Of a stretch of 64,000 nucleotides of DNA, positions 1 through 8,039 are shown piece by piece. The stretch comes from Clostridium sp. HBUAS56010 (GTDB lineage Bacteria > Bacillota > Clostridia > Lachnospirales > Lachnospiraceae): NCBI RefSeq assembly GCF_007115105.1, contig NZ_SULJ01000010.1, positions 36,360 through 100,359 on the forward strand. The letters are read 5' to 3'. A program made the translations under genes and the position numbers. Position 1 is the first letter of the stretch. The number at the start of each line of letters is the position of its first letter. The notes under the pieces are model-generated. The model did not search any database. It was not told the origin of the DNA and was given only the letters and a program-made list of their open reading frames with translations.

Positions 1-22
1 TATAAACTTTTTCACATAGTAA

Positions 23-52
23 TTGCCTTTTTGCTATATTATATAGTATAGT
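23..52 (+). promoter_or_regulatory. Candidate sigma-A promoter for mecA
   Basis: TTGCCT (23-28) and TATAGT (47-52) are separated by 18 bp in an AT-rich stretch 75-100 bp before mecA. The area is so AT-rich that other -10 choices are possible. Confidence 0.4.
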
Positions 53-124
53 TATGTTGAGAAAGTATGTAATATTCATTCACTATTTTTTAGAACAATT
101 TTTAAAAGAACAGGAAGTGATCCT

Positions 125-844
125 ATGAAGATAGAACGTATCAATGAAAATCAGATCCGTTGTACGCTTACCAGCTTTGATCTAAGTGTCCGCAACCTTA
201 ATTTAGGCGAGCTTGCTTACGGCAGTGAAAAAGCCCGCAACCTGTTCCGCGAGATGATTCAAAAAGCCTCTAATGAAGTGGGATTTGAAGCAGAAGACAT
301 TCCTCTTATGGTAGAAGCAATTCCGTTATCTAATGAAAGCGTTATGTTAGTCATTACAAAGATTGAAGATCCGGAAGAACTGGATACAAGGTTTGCTAAG
401 TTTTCTCCCTCGACGGATGATGACTTTAATACTGTTCCTGGGGAACTTGCCAGCGAATTGTTAGAAGGTGCTGATGGTCTGCTCAGCCTGTTGGGAATTG
501 ATAAAAAAGACGATATGGAAGAAGAGACAGCAAAAGAATCTGCCAGTGCTTCCTCCGTAAGAATTTATTGTTTTCAAAGTTTAGATCAGATCTCTGATGC
601 CGCCAAGACCATTGGACAGGTTTACGATGGCGAAAATACATTATATAAAAAGCCGAATACCAGACAATACTATCTGGTAATTCGTAACACCCCTGACAAA
701 AAGCTTAATTTCAGCCGTGTCTGCAACCTGCTTGCAGAATATGGCTCCAAGATCCGTCAGGATTACGCTTCTGAGGCGTACTACAGGGAACATTACGAGG
801 TCCTGATTGAAGGTCATGCCCTTCAGTCTCTCTCCAAACTTTAA
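125..844 (+). CDS. mecA: Adaptor protein MecA
   Basis: MecA-family adaptor that in Firmicutes delivers substrates to the ClpC unfoldase for ClpCP proteolysis and helps assemble ClpC hexamers in the cytoplasm. The 239-residue protein has the family layout: an N-terminal substrate-binding part starting MKIERINENQ, an acidic low-complexity linker (about residues 118-140, rich in E, K, A, S), and a C-terminal ClpC-binding domain (about 141-239) with the 'R.YCFQSLDQISDAAK' type start. AGGAAGTGA lies 5 bp before the ATG. It is monocistronic and closed by the hairpin at 882-925. The assignment is by family resemblance; no catalytic residues are expected. Confidence 0.9.
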   Translation: MKIERINENQIRCTLTSFDLSVRNLNLGELAYGSEKARNLFREMIQKASNEVGFEAEDIPLMVEAIPLSNESVMLVITKIEDPEELDTRFAKFSPSTDDDFNTVPGELASELLEGADGLLSLLGIDKKDDMEEETAKESASASSVRIYCFQSLDQISDAAKTIGQVYDGENTLYKKPNTRQYYLVIRNTPDKKLNFSRVCNLLAEYGSKIRQDYASEAYYREHYEVLIEGHALQSLSKL

Positions 845-881
845 TTCGTTCCTTTGTTTTCATATTACTTCATCACAGATC

Positions 882-925
882 AAAATAAGGTTCGGATCTC
901 TTAACGGAGGTCCGAACCTTATTTT
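882..925. terminator. Bidirectional terminator between mecA and the convergent esterase gene
   Basis: A 19-bp stem (882-900 with 907-925, one G-U) has A-rich flanks on one side and T-rich flanks on the other. It serves mecA on the plus strand; its right edge overlaps the stop codon of the convergent gene at 924. Confidence 0.8.
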
Positions 926-1814
926 AAAAGTTATTCTCTTCCCCTTTAAAAAACAGGGAAATCAGCTCCAGAGTCGCATCTGTTTCCTTACACGGAACCA
1001 TAATCCAGTTGTGAAACATACCGGCTCCTTTTTTGTAGATGATTTCAGTTTCTTCCAGTTTGCTTGCTTTCTCTGCTAACAATTCACAATCCGGTGTCAG
1101 TATCTCTTCTGTACCGGAAAAAATCAGAATAGGACCCAGATGGTTCCAATCTCCATGAATCGGGGAAACAAAGGGATTGTCTTCTTCTAACGTGCCGCAA
1201 TACCGTTTTCCTGCTACCCTTAATTCTTCTAACGGTAAGATATAATCCGTCTTCTGAGCAATCTTAATCTTAGGATTACTTAAAGTTATATCCAGCCAGG
1301 GGGACACAACTGCTGTCCTTTTCGGCATTGGCAAAGTCCCCATATCCCGCAGCTCCTGCAAAAAGGAAAGTGCAAGTCCTCCTCCCGAGAAATCTCCGAA
1401 CAGATAAAACTGATCCTCGGGATACTCCAAAACCAATCTGGTATATGCCTGAACCAGACACTGGTGAGCCGTTAGTGCCGTGTATTCCGGTGAAAGGGGA
1501 TATTGGAAAACGGATACCCGCATCTGTTCTTCCAAAGCAAACAGCTCTGCAATCTGCCGGATTCTCTCAGAAGGTTCCAGGGTATATGCACCGCCAGGAA
1601 GCATAAGAATATGGGAATTCTTCGGATAGCTTCCATTTACTGTAACTCCATAAAAACCATTTATATTCCAGGTCTTAACCCGGACCTTTTTTGAAAAATT
1701 CATAAGATCCAGTGCCGTGCTTCCTCGCTTTGGATGTTCTAAATCAAGCGCCATTTTCCTGTCTGCCTTGCCTGTCCTGGCAAAAAATCCAGACATTTTC
1801 ACTTTTAAACTCAT
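924..1814 (-). CDS. Alpha/beta hydrolase of the HSL esterase type with altered catalytic motifs
   Basis: The 296-residue protein aligns by eye with hormone-sensitive-lipase-type esterases along its whole length: oxyanion region (LPGGAY), 'SPEY' strand, nucleophile elbow (GDFSGGG), acid region (GTEEILTPD) and the histidine loop (GMFHNW). Three of the four diagnostic motifs are non-standard. HGG is PGG, the family GDSAGG elbow reads GDFSGG so that Phe occupies the nucleophile position with a Ser one residue later, and the acid aspartate is Glu. Only the histidine is canonical. It may be a weak or inactive hydrolase, or use the shifted serine. It is monocistronic and convergent with mecA. Confidence 0.75.
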   Translation of the reverse strand: MSLKVKMSGFFARTGKADRKMALDLEHPKRGSTALDLMNFSKKVRVKTWNINGFYGVTVNGSYPKNSHILMLPGGAYTLEPSERIRQIAELFALEEQMRVSVFQYPLSPEYTALTAHQCLVQAYTRLVLEYPEDQFYLFGDFSGGGLALSFLQELRDMGTLPMPKRTAVVSPWLDITLSNPKIKIAQKTDYILPLEELRVAGKRYCGTLEEDNPFVSPIHGDWNHLGPILIFSGTEEILTPDCELLAEKASKLEETEIIYKKGAGMFHNWIMVPCKETDATLELISLFFKGEENNF

Positions 1815-1847
1815 GGTCTAAAACTCCCCTTTCCTGCCTTTACGGCA

Positions 1848-3236
1848 TTAAGAATCTTTACAGATTTTATTAAGCTTTTTCAATTCAAATATCACAAACT
1901 GACTGACAATTATTGCCGATGCAACATCTGCAACCGGTCCCGCATACAGAATTCCTTGCAGACCATAGCGGAGAGGCAGAAGTAAAATCAGGGGAATCAG
2001 AAGCAGTAACTGGCGCAGCATAGACAGAACAGATGCCTTCAGGGGCTGACCTGTAGACTGAAAATAGCTGGTTACAACTACTTGAAATCCTGCTGTAAAG
2101 ATACCAAGCATATAAATTTTCAAACAGCGAATTGCAAAAAATGTGAACTCACCGTCCTGAGTGCCAAACATACTTAGAATCGGTCCCGGGAATAACTGGC
2201 AGGCACCCCATCCTACCACAGAAACCATCGTAGATGCAAATGCGGCAAGGAGAAACGTCTTTCTTACTCTCTTTGGCTGATTGGCACCTTTATTAAATCC
2301 AAGAATTGGCTGGGAACCGATTCCCACACCAATGCAGATGGATACAAGGGTCATGCTGATTTTACTTACAATGCCCATGGCACTTAATGCCACATCCCCG
2401 CCTACTTCTGAATGATTTCCGTAATAAACCAGGGAATTATTCATAATAACCTGTAAAATCGTAGCTGCCACCTGGGTGATTCCGCTGGAAAGTCCCAGAG
2501 GTACCGCAGAACGAAAAATCTCAAGATTCACACGCATATTCACTCTTTTAAATCTCATATTTTTTCCCTTGCGGACAAAATATAGGATCAGAAATGCGGC
2601 TGATATAAACTGAGAAGTTATGGTTGCAATTGCAGAACCACGTACTCCCCAGTCCAGTACAAAGATGTAGATAGGATTTAAAATTGTATTTAAAATTGCT
2701 CCAACAATAATGGCATACATGGACAATGCAGGACTTCCATCAGTTCTTGCCATATTGCTCAAAACAACTGCAGCCATATTAAATGGAGTACCAAGCAACA
2801 TGATAGAAGTGTACTGTCTTGCATACTCCATGGTGTTTTCTGTAGCTCCAAACAGCTTTAACATCGGGTCCAGAAACAGAAATCCCAAAATCATTACCAC
2901 AGCACTGAAAATAAGAGTCAGCATAAATACTGTTCCAAGTGCCTTTTCTGCCTCCTTCTCCCTTTTCTCTCCCAGCTTGATCGCTGCAAATGCACTTCCG
3001 CCTGCACCCAGTAAAGTAGAAAGTGCCAAGACAATGGTGACAATGGGAAATGCAATGGTAGTTGCTGCATTTCCCAGATAACCGATTCCCTGTCCTATGA
3101 AAATCTGGTCAACAATATTATAAATTGAATTCACCAACATAGAGACAATTGCCGGCATGGCAAACTGCAGCAAAAGCGTTCCGACTGGTTTATAGCCCAA
3201 GGGATTCTCCCCTTGTTTTATCATTTTTTGTTCCAT
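1848..3236 (-). CDS. MATE family multidrug efflux transporter (MepA-like)
   Basis: This is a 462-residue polytopic membrane protein with about 12 hydrophobic segments. The N-terminus (NPLGYKPVGTLLLQFAMPAI) and the internal two-fold repeat are typical of MATE/DinF-type Na+- or H+-coupled drug exporters. It starts 8 bp after the stop of a MarR regulator, in the same order as the MepR-MepA pair of staphylococci, so it is probably repressed by that regulator and induced by toxic compounds. The substrate cannot be read from sequence. Confidence 0.85.
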   Translation of the reverse strand: MEQKMIKQGENPLGYKPVGTLLLQFAMPAIVSMLVNSIYNIVDQIFIGQGIGYLGNAATTIAFPIVTIVLALSTLLGAGGSAFAAIKLGEKREKEAEKALGTVFMLTLIFSAVVMILGFLFLDPMLKLFGATENTMEYARQYTSIMLLGTPFNMAAVVLSNMARTDGSPALSMYAIIVGAILNTILNPIYIFVLDWGVRGSAIATITSQFISAAFLILYFVRKGKNMRFKRVNMRVNLEIFRSAVPLGLSSGITQVAATILQVIMNNSLVYYGNHSEVGGDVALSAMGIVSKISMTLVSICIGVGIGSQPILGFNKGANQPKRVRKTFLLAAFASTMVSVVGWGACQLFPGPILSMFGTQDGEFTFFAIRCLKIYMLGIFTAGFQVVVTSYFQSTGQPLKASVLSMLRQLLLLIPLILLLPLRYGLQGILYAGPVADVASAIIVSQFVIFELKKLNKICKDS

Positions 3237-3244
3237 AACTTTTG

Positions 3245-3694
3245 TTAATCCTTTCCTTTGCGTCCAATCATATGATTGCGGGCATTATCTGCCATTCTTT
3301 TTAGAATCTGCTCCGCATCATCACGTTCTTCTTTTGTAAATCCCTCCAATATAATATTCTCCCAGTCTTCTACACACACCCATGTCTTCTCTACTACTGG
3401 TTCTGCTTTTTCCGTAATATAAATCTTACGGACCCTGCGGTCACTAACTTCAGTTTTTGTTATAACATACCCCTGCTCTTCCAGCTTTTTGACCGCACGG
3501 GTGGCAGTCGCCTTATCAAAATGGCCAAAGGATGCCAGTTCCTGCAGACTCATTCCCGGATTTTTAAAAATCTGCAATAAAAAAAACTGTTGTCCACAGC
3601 CTATTTGATAAGAAGATAATTCATTTCCATAATATATGTTCTTAAGCCTCTGGATGATCGAGATGTTTTTCCCGATTTCCCTCTGTCGGCCCAT
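3245..3694 (-). CDS. MarR family transcriptional regulator
   Basis: A winged-helix MarR repressor of 149 residues. The recognition region (SLQELASFGHFDKATATRAVKKLEEQGYV) and the wing (SDRRVRKIYITEKA) are clear. I chose the ATG at 3694 because GGAGGT lies 7 bp before it; a longer frame reaching 3754 has no ribosome site and would run into the -10 region. It is transcribed with the downstream MATE exporter. A perfect inverted repeat at 3759-3776 overlaps its own -35, so autorepression is likely. Confidence 0.88.
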   Translation of the reverse strand: MGRQREIGKNISIIQRLKNIYYGNELSSYQIGCGQQFFLLQIFKNPGMSLQELASFGHFDKATATRAVKKLEEQGYVITKTEVSDRRVRKIYITEKAEPVVEKTWVCVEDWENIILEGFTKEERDDAEQILKRMADNARNHMIGRKGKD

Positions 3695-3744
3695 GTATCC
3701 CACCTCCAGTTCTATCTTATTCCTTTTAATAAGTGATGAAAAAT

Positions 3745-3776
3745 AGCATATCACAAAGTAGTTGCATACGCAACTA
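3745..3776 (-). promoter_or_regulatory. marR promoter with overlapping MarR-type operator
   Basis: On the minus strand a -35 TTGCGT (3768-3773) and a -10 TATGCT (3745-3750) are 17 bp apart. The palindrome TAGTTGC-ATAC-GCAACTA (3759-3776) covers the -35. Its AGTTGC/GCAACT arms match the common MarR operator type. Confidence 0.7.
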
Positions 3777-3817
3777 TTTTTTTCTTTCCGCCAAATTTTT
3801 CTATAAAATGAAAAATA

Positions 3818-3843
3818 GGAGGCAGGTCCTACGGACCGCCTCC
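3818..3843 (-). terminator. Terminator of the DUF1858 gene
   Basis: Arms GGAGGCaGGTCC (3818-3829) and GGACCGCCTCC (3833-3843) pair with one bulge, followed on the minus strand by a T-rich tract. It separates this gene from the marR promoter. Confidence 0.75.
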
Positions 3844-3858
3844 TTAAAAATCATCGGA

Positions 3859-4059
3859 CTATCTGTCTGCTAACACTTCATTGATCTGGGAAACTAAAAC
3901 ATTACAGTCTATTCCATGAACCATACAGGCTTCTTCTAAAGACTCGCCCTGAGATGACGGACAGCCAAGGCAGTGCATTCCTGCACGCATTAAAATCGGT
4001 GCAATACAGTCATCAACCTGAAGCAAAGAACCGATTAACATATCTTTTTCGATCTGCAT
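3859..4059 (-). CDS. DUF1858 domain protein
   Basis: A 66-residue protein fully covered by DUF1858: a short helical domain with the signature '[19 protein letters not shown]' containing the CxxC pair. Such domains occur alone or fused to redox and hybrid-cluster proteins; no biochemical role is established. AAGGAGGT lies 7 bp before the ATG. It is monocistronic, divergent from the pyruvate formate-lyase operon, which hints at a role in anaerobic or redox metabolism (inference only). Confidence 0.85.
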   Translation of the reverse strand: MQIEKDMLIGSLLQVDDCIAPILMRAGMHCLGCPSSQGESLEEACMVHGIDCNVLVSQINEVLADR

Positions 4060-4098
4060 CTTGTATACCTCCTTAAACGTTGTACATATCTTCTTTCT

Positions 4099-4127
4099 AA
4101 TATAATACTTTTCTATCTTTTTTTCAA
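4099..4127 (-). promoter_or_regulatory. Promoter of the DUF1858 gene
   Basis: The minus strand reads TTGAAA (4122-4127), 17 bp, TATATT (4099-4104), about 40 bp before the start codon. Confidence 0.6.
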
Positions 4128-4183
4128 TAGGTAAATAATTATCCTTAAAAGGCCTTTTTATAAATTTTTCTCAATAAGAAGGA

Positions 4184-4249
4184 TTGACATTGTATACAGT
4201 ATTCATATATAATGTATTCATACAAAGATTGTAGGAATTATAATCTTTG
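4184..4249 (+). promoter_or_regulatory. Promoter and 5' leader hairpin of the pyruvate formate-lyase operon
   Basis: A consensus TTGACA (4184-4189) and TATAAT (4208-4213) are spaced 18 bp apart. Just downstream, CAAAGATT (4223-4230) pairs with AATCTTTG (4242-4249) and would form a hairpin near the 5' end of the long (about 90 nt) leader. Such a 5' hairpin could stabilise the mRNA; I saw no terminator in the leader. Confidence 0.7.
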
Positions 4250-4306
4250 CCGACACTTGTTTATCAATTATACTTATAAAATGAATTTCTATGGAGGTAC
4301 AATACT

Positions 4307-6367
4307 ATGAACCAAGAATGGAGAGCTTTTAACGGCGGTGCCTGGGAACGCGAAGTCAACGTCAGAGATTTTATCCAGAAGAACTACACTCCTTATGACG
4401 GCGACGATTCTTTCCTGGCTGGTCCTACAAAAGCAACCAATGAGCTTTGGGCACAGGTTCTTGAATTATCAAAGAAAGAAAGAGAAGCTGGCGGTGTATT
4501 GGATATGGATACAAAGACTGTTTCCACCCTTACTTCTCACGGACCAGGATATTTAGATAAAGAAAAAGAAACAATTACAGGATTCCAGACGGATAAGCCT
4601 TTTAAGCGTTCTCTTCAGCCTTATGGCGGAGTCCGTATGGCTGAAAAAGCCTGTGCAGACAATGGATACACCCTTGATCCTGAAATCAAGGAATTCTTTA
4701 CCACTCATAGAAAGACACACAACGCCGGTGTATTTGATGCTTATACACAGGAAATGCGTGACTGCCGTTCCAGCCATATTATTACAGGACTTCCAGACGC
4801 ATATGGCCGCGGACGTATCATCGGTGACTACCGCCGTGTAGCTCTTTATGGAATTGACCGTCTGATTGAAGATAAAGAAAATCAGAAAAATTCCACTCCA
4901 AGCATTATGACAGAAGAGGTGATCCGTGACAGAGAAGAACTTTCCGAGCAGATCCGTGCACTGAAAGATTTAAAGAAACTGGGTGCAATCTACGGTTATG
5001 ATATCTCCAAACCAGCAACAAACGTTCAGGAAGCAATCCAGTGGACTTATCTGGGTTACTTAGCTGCTGTTAAGGATCAGAATGGTGCTGCAATGTCCTT
5101 AGGACGTACTTCAACCTTTATTGATATCTACGCAGAAAGAGATCTGGCAGAAGGAACCTTTACCGAAGAACAAATTCAGGAATTTGTAGATCACTTTGTT
5201 ATGAAACTTCGTCTGGTGAAATTTGCCCGTACTCCAGAATACAATGATTTATTCTCCGGAGATCCTACCTGGGTTACAGAATCCATCGGTGGTGTTGGCA
5301 TTGACGGACGTCATCTGGTATCAAAAATGTCCTTCCGTTACCTTCATACTTTAAATAACCTTGGAACTGCTCCAGAGCCAAACTTAACTGTTCTCTGGTC
5401 CACCAGACTTCCAGAAAACTTCAAACGCTTCTGTGCAAAAACCTCCATTCAGTCCTCTTCCATTCAGTATGAGAACGATGATCTGATGAGAGTTACCCAC
5501 GGTGATGATTATGCCATTGCCTGCTGTGTATCTTCTATGAGAGTCGGTAAAGAAATGCAGTTCTTCGGAGCCCGTGCCAACCTTGCAAAATGTCTCTTAT
5601 ATGCAATCAACGGCGGTGTAGATGAGATCACAAAGAAACAGATTGGACCAAAATTCCGCCCCATCACTTCCGAATATCTGGACTATGATGAGGTTATGGA
5701 TTCCTACAAGCAGATGATGAAATGGCTTGCATCTGTTTATGTAAACGCTTTAAACATCATTCACTACATGCATGATAAATACAGCTATGAGCGCATTCAG
5801 ATGGCTCTTCATGATAAAGAAGTAACCCGTTGGTTTGCAACCGGTATCGCTGGACTTTCCGTTGTGGCAGACTCCCTTTCCGCTATTAAATACGCAAAGG
5901 TAAAGACAATCCGTGATGAGAATGGAATTGTTACTGACTATGAAATAGAAGGTGACTTCCCAAAATACGGCAACAACGATGATCTGGTTGATCAGATTGC
6001 CCACGATCTGGTTCACACATTTTTAACTTATGTAAAGGAAAACCACACCTATCGGAACGGTATTCCTACAACCTCCATCTTGACAATTACTTCAAACGTA
6101 GTATATGGTAAGAACACAGGAGCAACTCCTGACGGACGTAAGAAGGGCGACGCATTTGCACCTGGTGCAAATCCAATGCACCACAGAGATTCTCATGGTG
6201 CTGTTGCATCTTTGGCATCCGTTGCAAAACTTCCATTTAAAGATGCACAGGATGGAATTTCCAATACCTTCTCCATTGTTCCAGGTGCTCTTGGTAAGGA
6301 AGATCAGATTTTCACAGGAGACTTAGAGGTTGATTTAGAGCTGGCTTTAAACGAAGACCAGAAATAA
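4307..6367 (+). CDS. pflB: Formate C-acetyltransferase (PFL) core subunit lacking the glycyl-radical domain
   Basis: Catalyses CoA + pyruvate to acetyl-CoA + formate. The 686-residue chain matches PflB from its N-terminus ([10 protein letters not shown]) through the active-site cysteine pair ([20 protein letters not shown]) to the region '[17 protein letters not shown]'. It then stops, exactly in the linker before the glycyl-radical domain; classical PFL continues for about 70-80 residues to RVSGYAV. The missing domain is encoded separately at 6643-6888. The stop is followed at once by a good ribosome site and the next gene, so this looks like a designed split rather than a sequencing frameshift. 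GGAGGT lies 9 bp before the ATG. The activating enzyme is in the same operon. Confidence 0.92.
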   Translation: MNQEWRAFNGGAWEREVNVRDFIQKNYTPYDGDDSFLAGPTKATNELWAQVLELSKKEREAGGVLDMDTKTVSTLTSHGPGYLDKEKETITGFQTDKPFKRSLQPYGGVRMAEKACADNGYTLDPEIKEFFTTHRKTHNAGVFDAYTQEMRDCRSSHIITGLPDAYGRGRIIGDYRRVALYGIDRLIEDKENQKNSTPSIMTEEVIRDREELSEQIRALKDLKKLGAIYGYDISKPATNVQEAIQWTYLGYLAAVKDQNGAAMSLGRTSTFIDIYAERDLAEGTFTEEQIQEFVDHFVMKLRLVKFARTPEYNDLFSGDPTWVTESIGGVGIDGRHLVSKMSFRYLHTLNNLGTAPEPNLTVLWSTRLPENFKRFCAKTSIQSSSIQYENDDLMRVTHGDDYAIACCVSSMRVGKEMQFFGARANLAKCLLYAINGGVDEITKKQIGPKFRPITSEYLDYDEVMDSYKQMMKWLASVYVNALNIIHYMHDKYSYERIQMALHDKEVTRWFATGIAGLSVVADSLSAIKYAKVKTIRDENGIVTDYEIEGDFPKYGNNDDLVDQIAHDLVHTFLTYVKENHTYRNGIPTTSILTITSNVVYGKNTGATPDGRKKGDAFAPGANPMHHRDSHGAVASLASVAKLPFKDAQDGISNTFSIVPGALGKEDQIFTGDLEVDLELALNEDQK

Positions 6368-6379
6368 GGAGTGGCTGTT

Positions 6380-6607
6380 ATGGCAGATCCGAAAGAAAAA
6401 CAAATTGATGATATTGTCTCCATGCTTGATGATTTCATGGCAGGAAACGGTGGACATATGAACATTCGTGTTGCCGGAGACGGTACCATAAATGCCGATA
6501 AAACAATGGCAAAAACAGTAACTACACTAAATTCCACTGACTGCGCAGACGGAGATCAGGCATGTAAGGTGCCGACTCTGTTCCTGGGTCTTGATGGAGA
6601 AGATTAA
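6380..6607 (+). CDS. Small protein related to the start of the glycyl-radical subunit, radical loop absent
   Basis: A 75-residue protein placed between the PFL core and the glycyl-radical subunit. Residues 6-30 ([25 protein letters not shown]) resemble the N-terminus of the next protein ([25 protein letters not shown]), so the two are probably paralogues. The rest is unrelated: there is no RVSGYAV and instead two cysteines ([11 protein letters not shown]). It cannot carry a glycyl radical. The ATG at 6380 is preferred because AAGGAG sits 8 bp upstream; the GTG at 6371 overlaps that ribosome site. Role unknown; possibly an assembly or regulatory partner of the split enzyme. Confidence 0.75.
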   Translation: MADPKEKQIDDIVSMLDDFMAGNGGHMNIRVAGDGTINADKTMAKTVTTLNSTDCADGDQACKVPTLFLGLDGED

Positions 6608-6642
6608 CTAACGTGCAACAATCACATAAGGAGGAACCTACT

Positions 6643-6888
6643 ATGGCAAATATCAGTACAGCTCAGATTGACAATCTTGTAAACTTATTAGACGGTTATG
6701 TAGCAGAAGGCGGACATCACTTAAATGTCAATGTCTTCACCCGTGAAACTCTTTTAGACGCACAGCAGCATCCAGAGAACTATCCTCAGCTTACTGTACG
6801 TGTTTCCGGTTATGCCGTTAACTTTATTAAACTGACAAAGGAACAGCAGGATGAAGTAATCTCCCGTACGTTCCACAACAATATGTAA
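6643..6888 (+). CDS. grcA: Autonomous glycyl-radical domain subunit of pyruvate formate-lyase
   Basis: An 81-residue protein equal to the C-terminal domain of PflB: helix '[23 protein letters not shown]', then '[15 protein letters not shown]' with the radical glycine, ending 'TRTFHNNM'. In E. coli the similar YfiD/GrcA repairs damaged PFL, but there the main enzyme keeps its own glycyl domain. Here the core has none, so this subunit should be required for activity. AAGGAGG is 8 bp before the ATG at 6643. The activating enzyme follows after 26 bp. Confidence 0.9.
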   Translation: MANISTAQIDNLVNLLDGYVAEGGHHLNVNVFTRETLLDAQQHPENYPQLTVRVSGYAVNFIKLTKEQQDEVISRTFHNNM

Positions 6889-6914
6889 ACAAAAGCAAAG
6901 AAGGCGAATCAATC

Positions 6915-7682
6915 ATGACAGGACGTATCCATTCCATTGAAAGTTTTGGTACCGTTGACGGACCAGGGGTACGCATGGTAGTTTTTTTCCAGGGCTGCCC
7001 CATGCGTTGCCAGTACTGCCACAATCCGGATACCTGGAAGATGGCTGGCGGTACAGAAATGACAGTTGAGGAAATTTTAAGACAATATGAGTCGTCCCGG
7101 CACTTTTACCGGGGCGGCGGCTTAACAGCCACAGGCGGTGAGCCTCTGATGCAGCTTGAGTTTGTAACTGAACTTTTTGAAGCAGCAAGAAAGAAAGACA
7201 TTCATACCTGTCTGGACACCTCAGGAATTACATTCCGGCGAGACGACAAGGAACTCCTTGCTAAAATGGAGAGGCTTTTAAAGGCTACCAGTCTTGTCAT
7301 GCTTGATCTCAAACACATTGATGACAAAAAGCACAGACCTCTGACAGGTCAGTCCAATGAGAACATCTTAGACTTCGCCAGATACTTAGACGAGCTGTCT
7401 GTTCCTGTCTGGGTCCGCCATGTTGTGGTTCCAGGACTGACCGATTACGAGCCTGATTTATACCGTCTCGGACGTTTTATCGGCGAATTAAAGAATGTAA
7501 AGGCTCTGGATGTCCTTCCCTATCATGACATGGGTAAGGTGAAGTATGAAAGCCTTGGAATGGACTATCCGCTTAAAGATGTCCCTCCTATGGAGAAAGA
7601 AGGCGCCATTACCGCAAAGAAAGTCATTCTAAGCGGAATCAGAGACTCACGATTAGGCATTCCTAACCCGCCTTGCTCCTAA
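6915..7682 (+). CDS. pflA: Pyruvate formate-lyase activating enzyme (radical SAM)
   Basis: A 255-residue radical SAM enzyme that uses a reduced [4Fe-4S] cluster and S-adenosylmethionine to place the radical on the PFL glycine. The cluster motif CPMRCQYCHNP (Cx3Cx2C) is at about residues 29-39, followed by the SAM-binding 'TATGGEPLMQ' region and a family-typical C-terminus. It is the fourth gene of the pfl operon. Its target is the small subunit at 6643-6888, so recognition must work on a non-covalent domain. Confidence 0.93.
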   Translation: MTGRIHSIESFGTVDGPGVRMVVFFQGCPMRCQYCHNPDTWKMAGGTEMTVEEILRQYESSRHFYRGGGLTATGGEPLMQLEFVTELFEAARKKDIHTCLDTSGITFRRDDKELLAKMERLLKATSLVMLDLKHIDDKKHRPLTGQSNENILDFARYLDELSVPVWVRHVVVPGLTDYEPDLYRLGRFIGELKNVKALDVLPYHDMGKVKYESLGMDYPLKDVPPMEKEGAITAKKVILSGIRDSRLGIPNPPCS

Positions 7683-7711
7683 AATTATACATGAAATGCA
7701 GTGTTTTCTAC

Positions 7712-7740
7712 TTGATTAATTTTTATTAATAGTATAAAAT
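7712..7740 (+). promoter_or_regulatory. Promoter of the ferredoxin gene
   Basis: TTGATT (7712-7717), 17 bp, TAAAAT (7735-7740), 38 bp before the start codon. No terminator separates it from pflA, so read-through from the pfl operon is also possible. Confidence 0.5.
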
Positions 7741-7777
7741 ATAGAAAAATGTATAGAATATAAGGAGGTAATTTATC

Positions 7778-7948
7778 ATGGCACGTGTTATTAGTGATGC
7801 TTGTGTTAGTTGCGGAACATGCGAAGGCGAATGCCCAGTAAGTGCAATCAGCCAGGGTGATTCCCAGTTTGTTATTGATGCAGATTCCTGTATCGATTGT
7901 GGCGCTTGTGAAGGTGTATGCCCAACAGGAGCTATTTCCGAAGCTTAA
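7778..7948 (+). CDS. 2[4Fe-4S] clostridial-type ferredoxin
   Basis: A 56-residue bacterial ferredoxin with two CxxCxxCxxxCP motifs (Cys 9, 12, 15, 19 and Cys 38, 41, 44, 48), the standard two-cluster fold and no extensions. It carries low-potential electrons in anaerobic metabolism (pyruvate:ferredoxin oxidoreductase, hydrogenase, radical SAM enzymes). AAGGAGGT lies 8 bp before the ATG. Its position directly after pflA suggests it might reduce the activating-enzyme cluster (inference). A strong terminator follows. Confidence 0.95.
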   Translation: MARVISDACVSCGTCEGECPVSAISQGDSQFVIDADSCIDCGACEGVCPTGAISEA

Positions 7949-7960
7949 TTAAGAATACAT

Positions 7961-7990
7961 AAATACCTCTTCCGTAAGGAAGAGGTATTT
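7961..7990 (+). terminator. Terminator after the ferredoxin gene
   Basis: A near-perfect hairpin AAATACCTCTTCC / GGAAGAGGTATTT with a 4-nt loop, followed by TTGTTTT. It probably ends the pfl-ferredoxin transcription unit. Confidence 0.88.
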
Positions 7991-8039
7991 TGTTTTATCA
8001 TAAAACGTTTGCCACGATCTAAGAAAGGATGATTCTACT

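Noticed and set aside
4307-6888. Sequencing frameshift as cause of the split pfl gene
   Set aside because: Each piece has its own ribosome site and start, the junction falls in a domain linker, and an extra small gene lies between the pieces.
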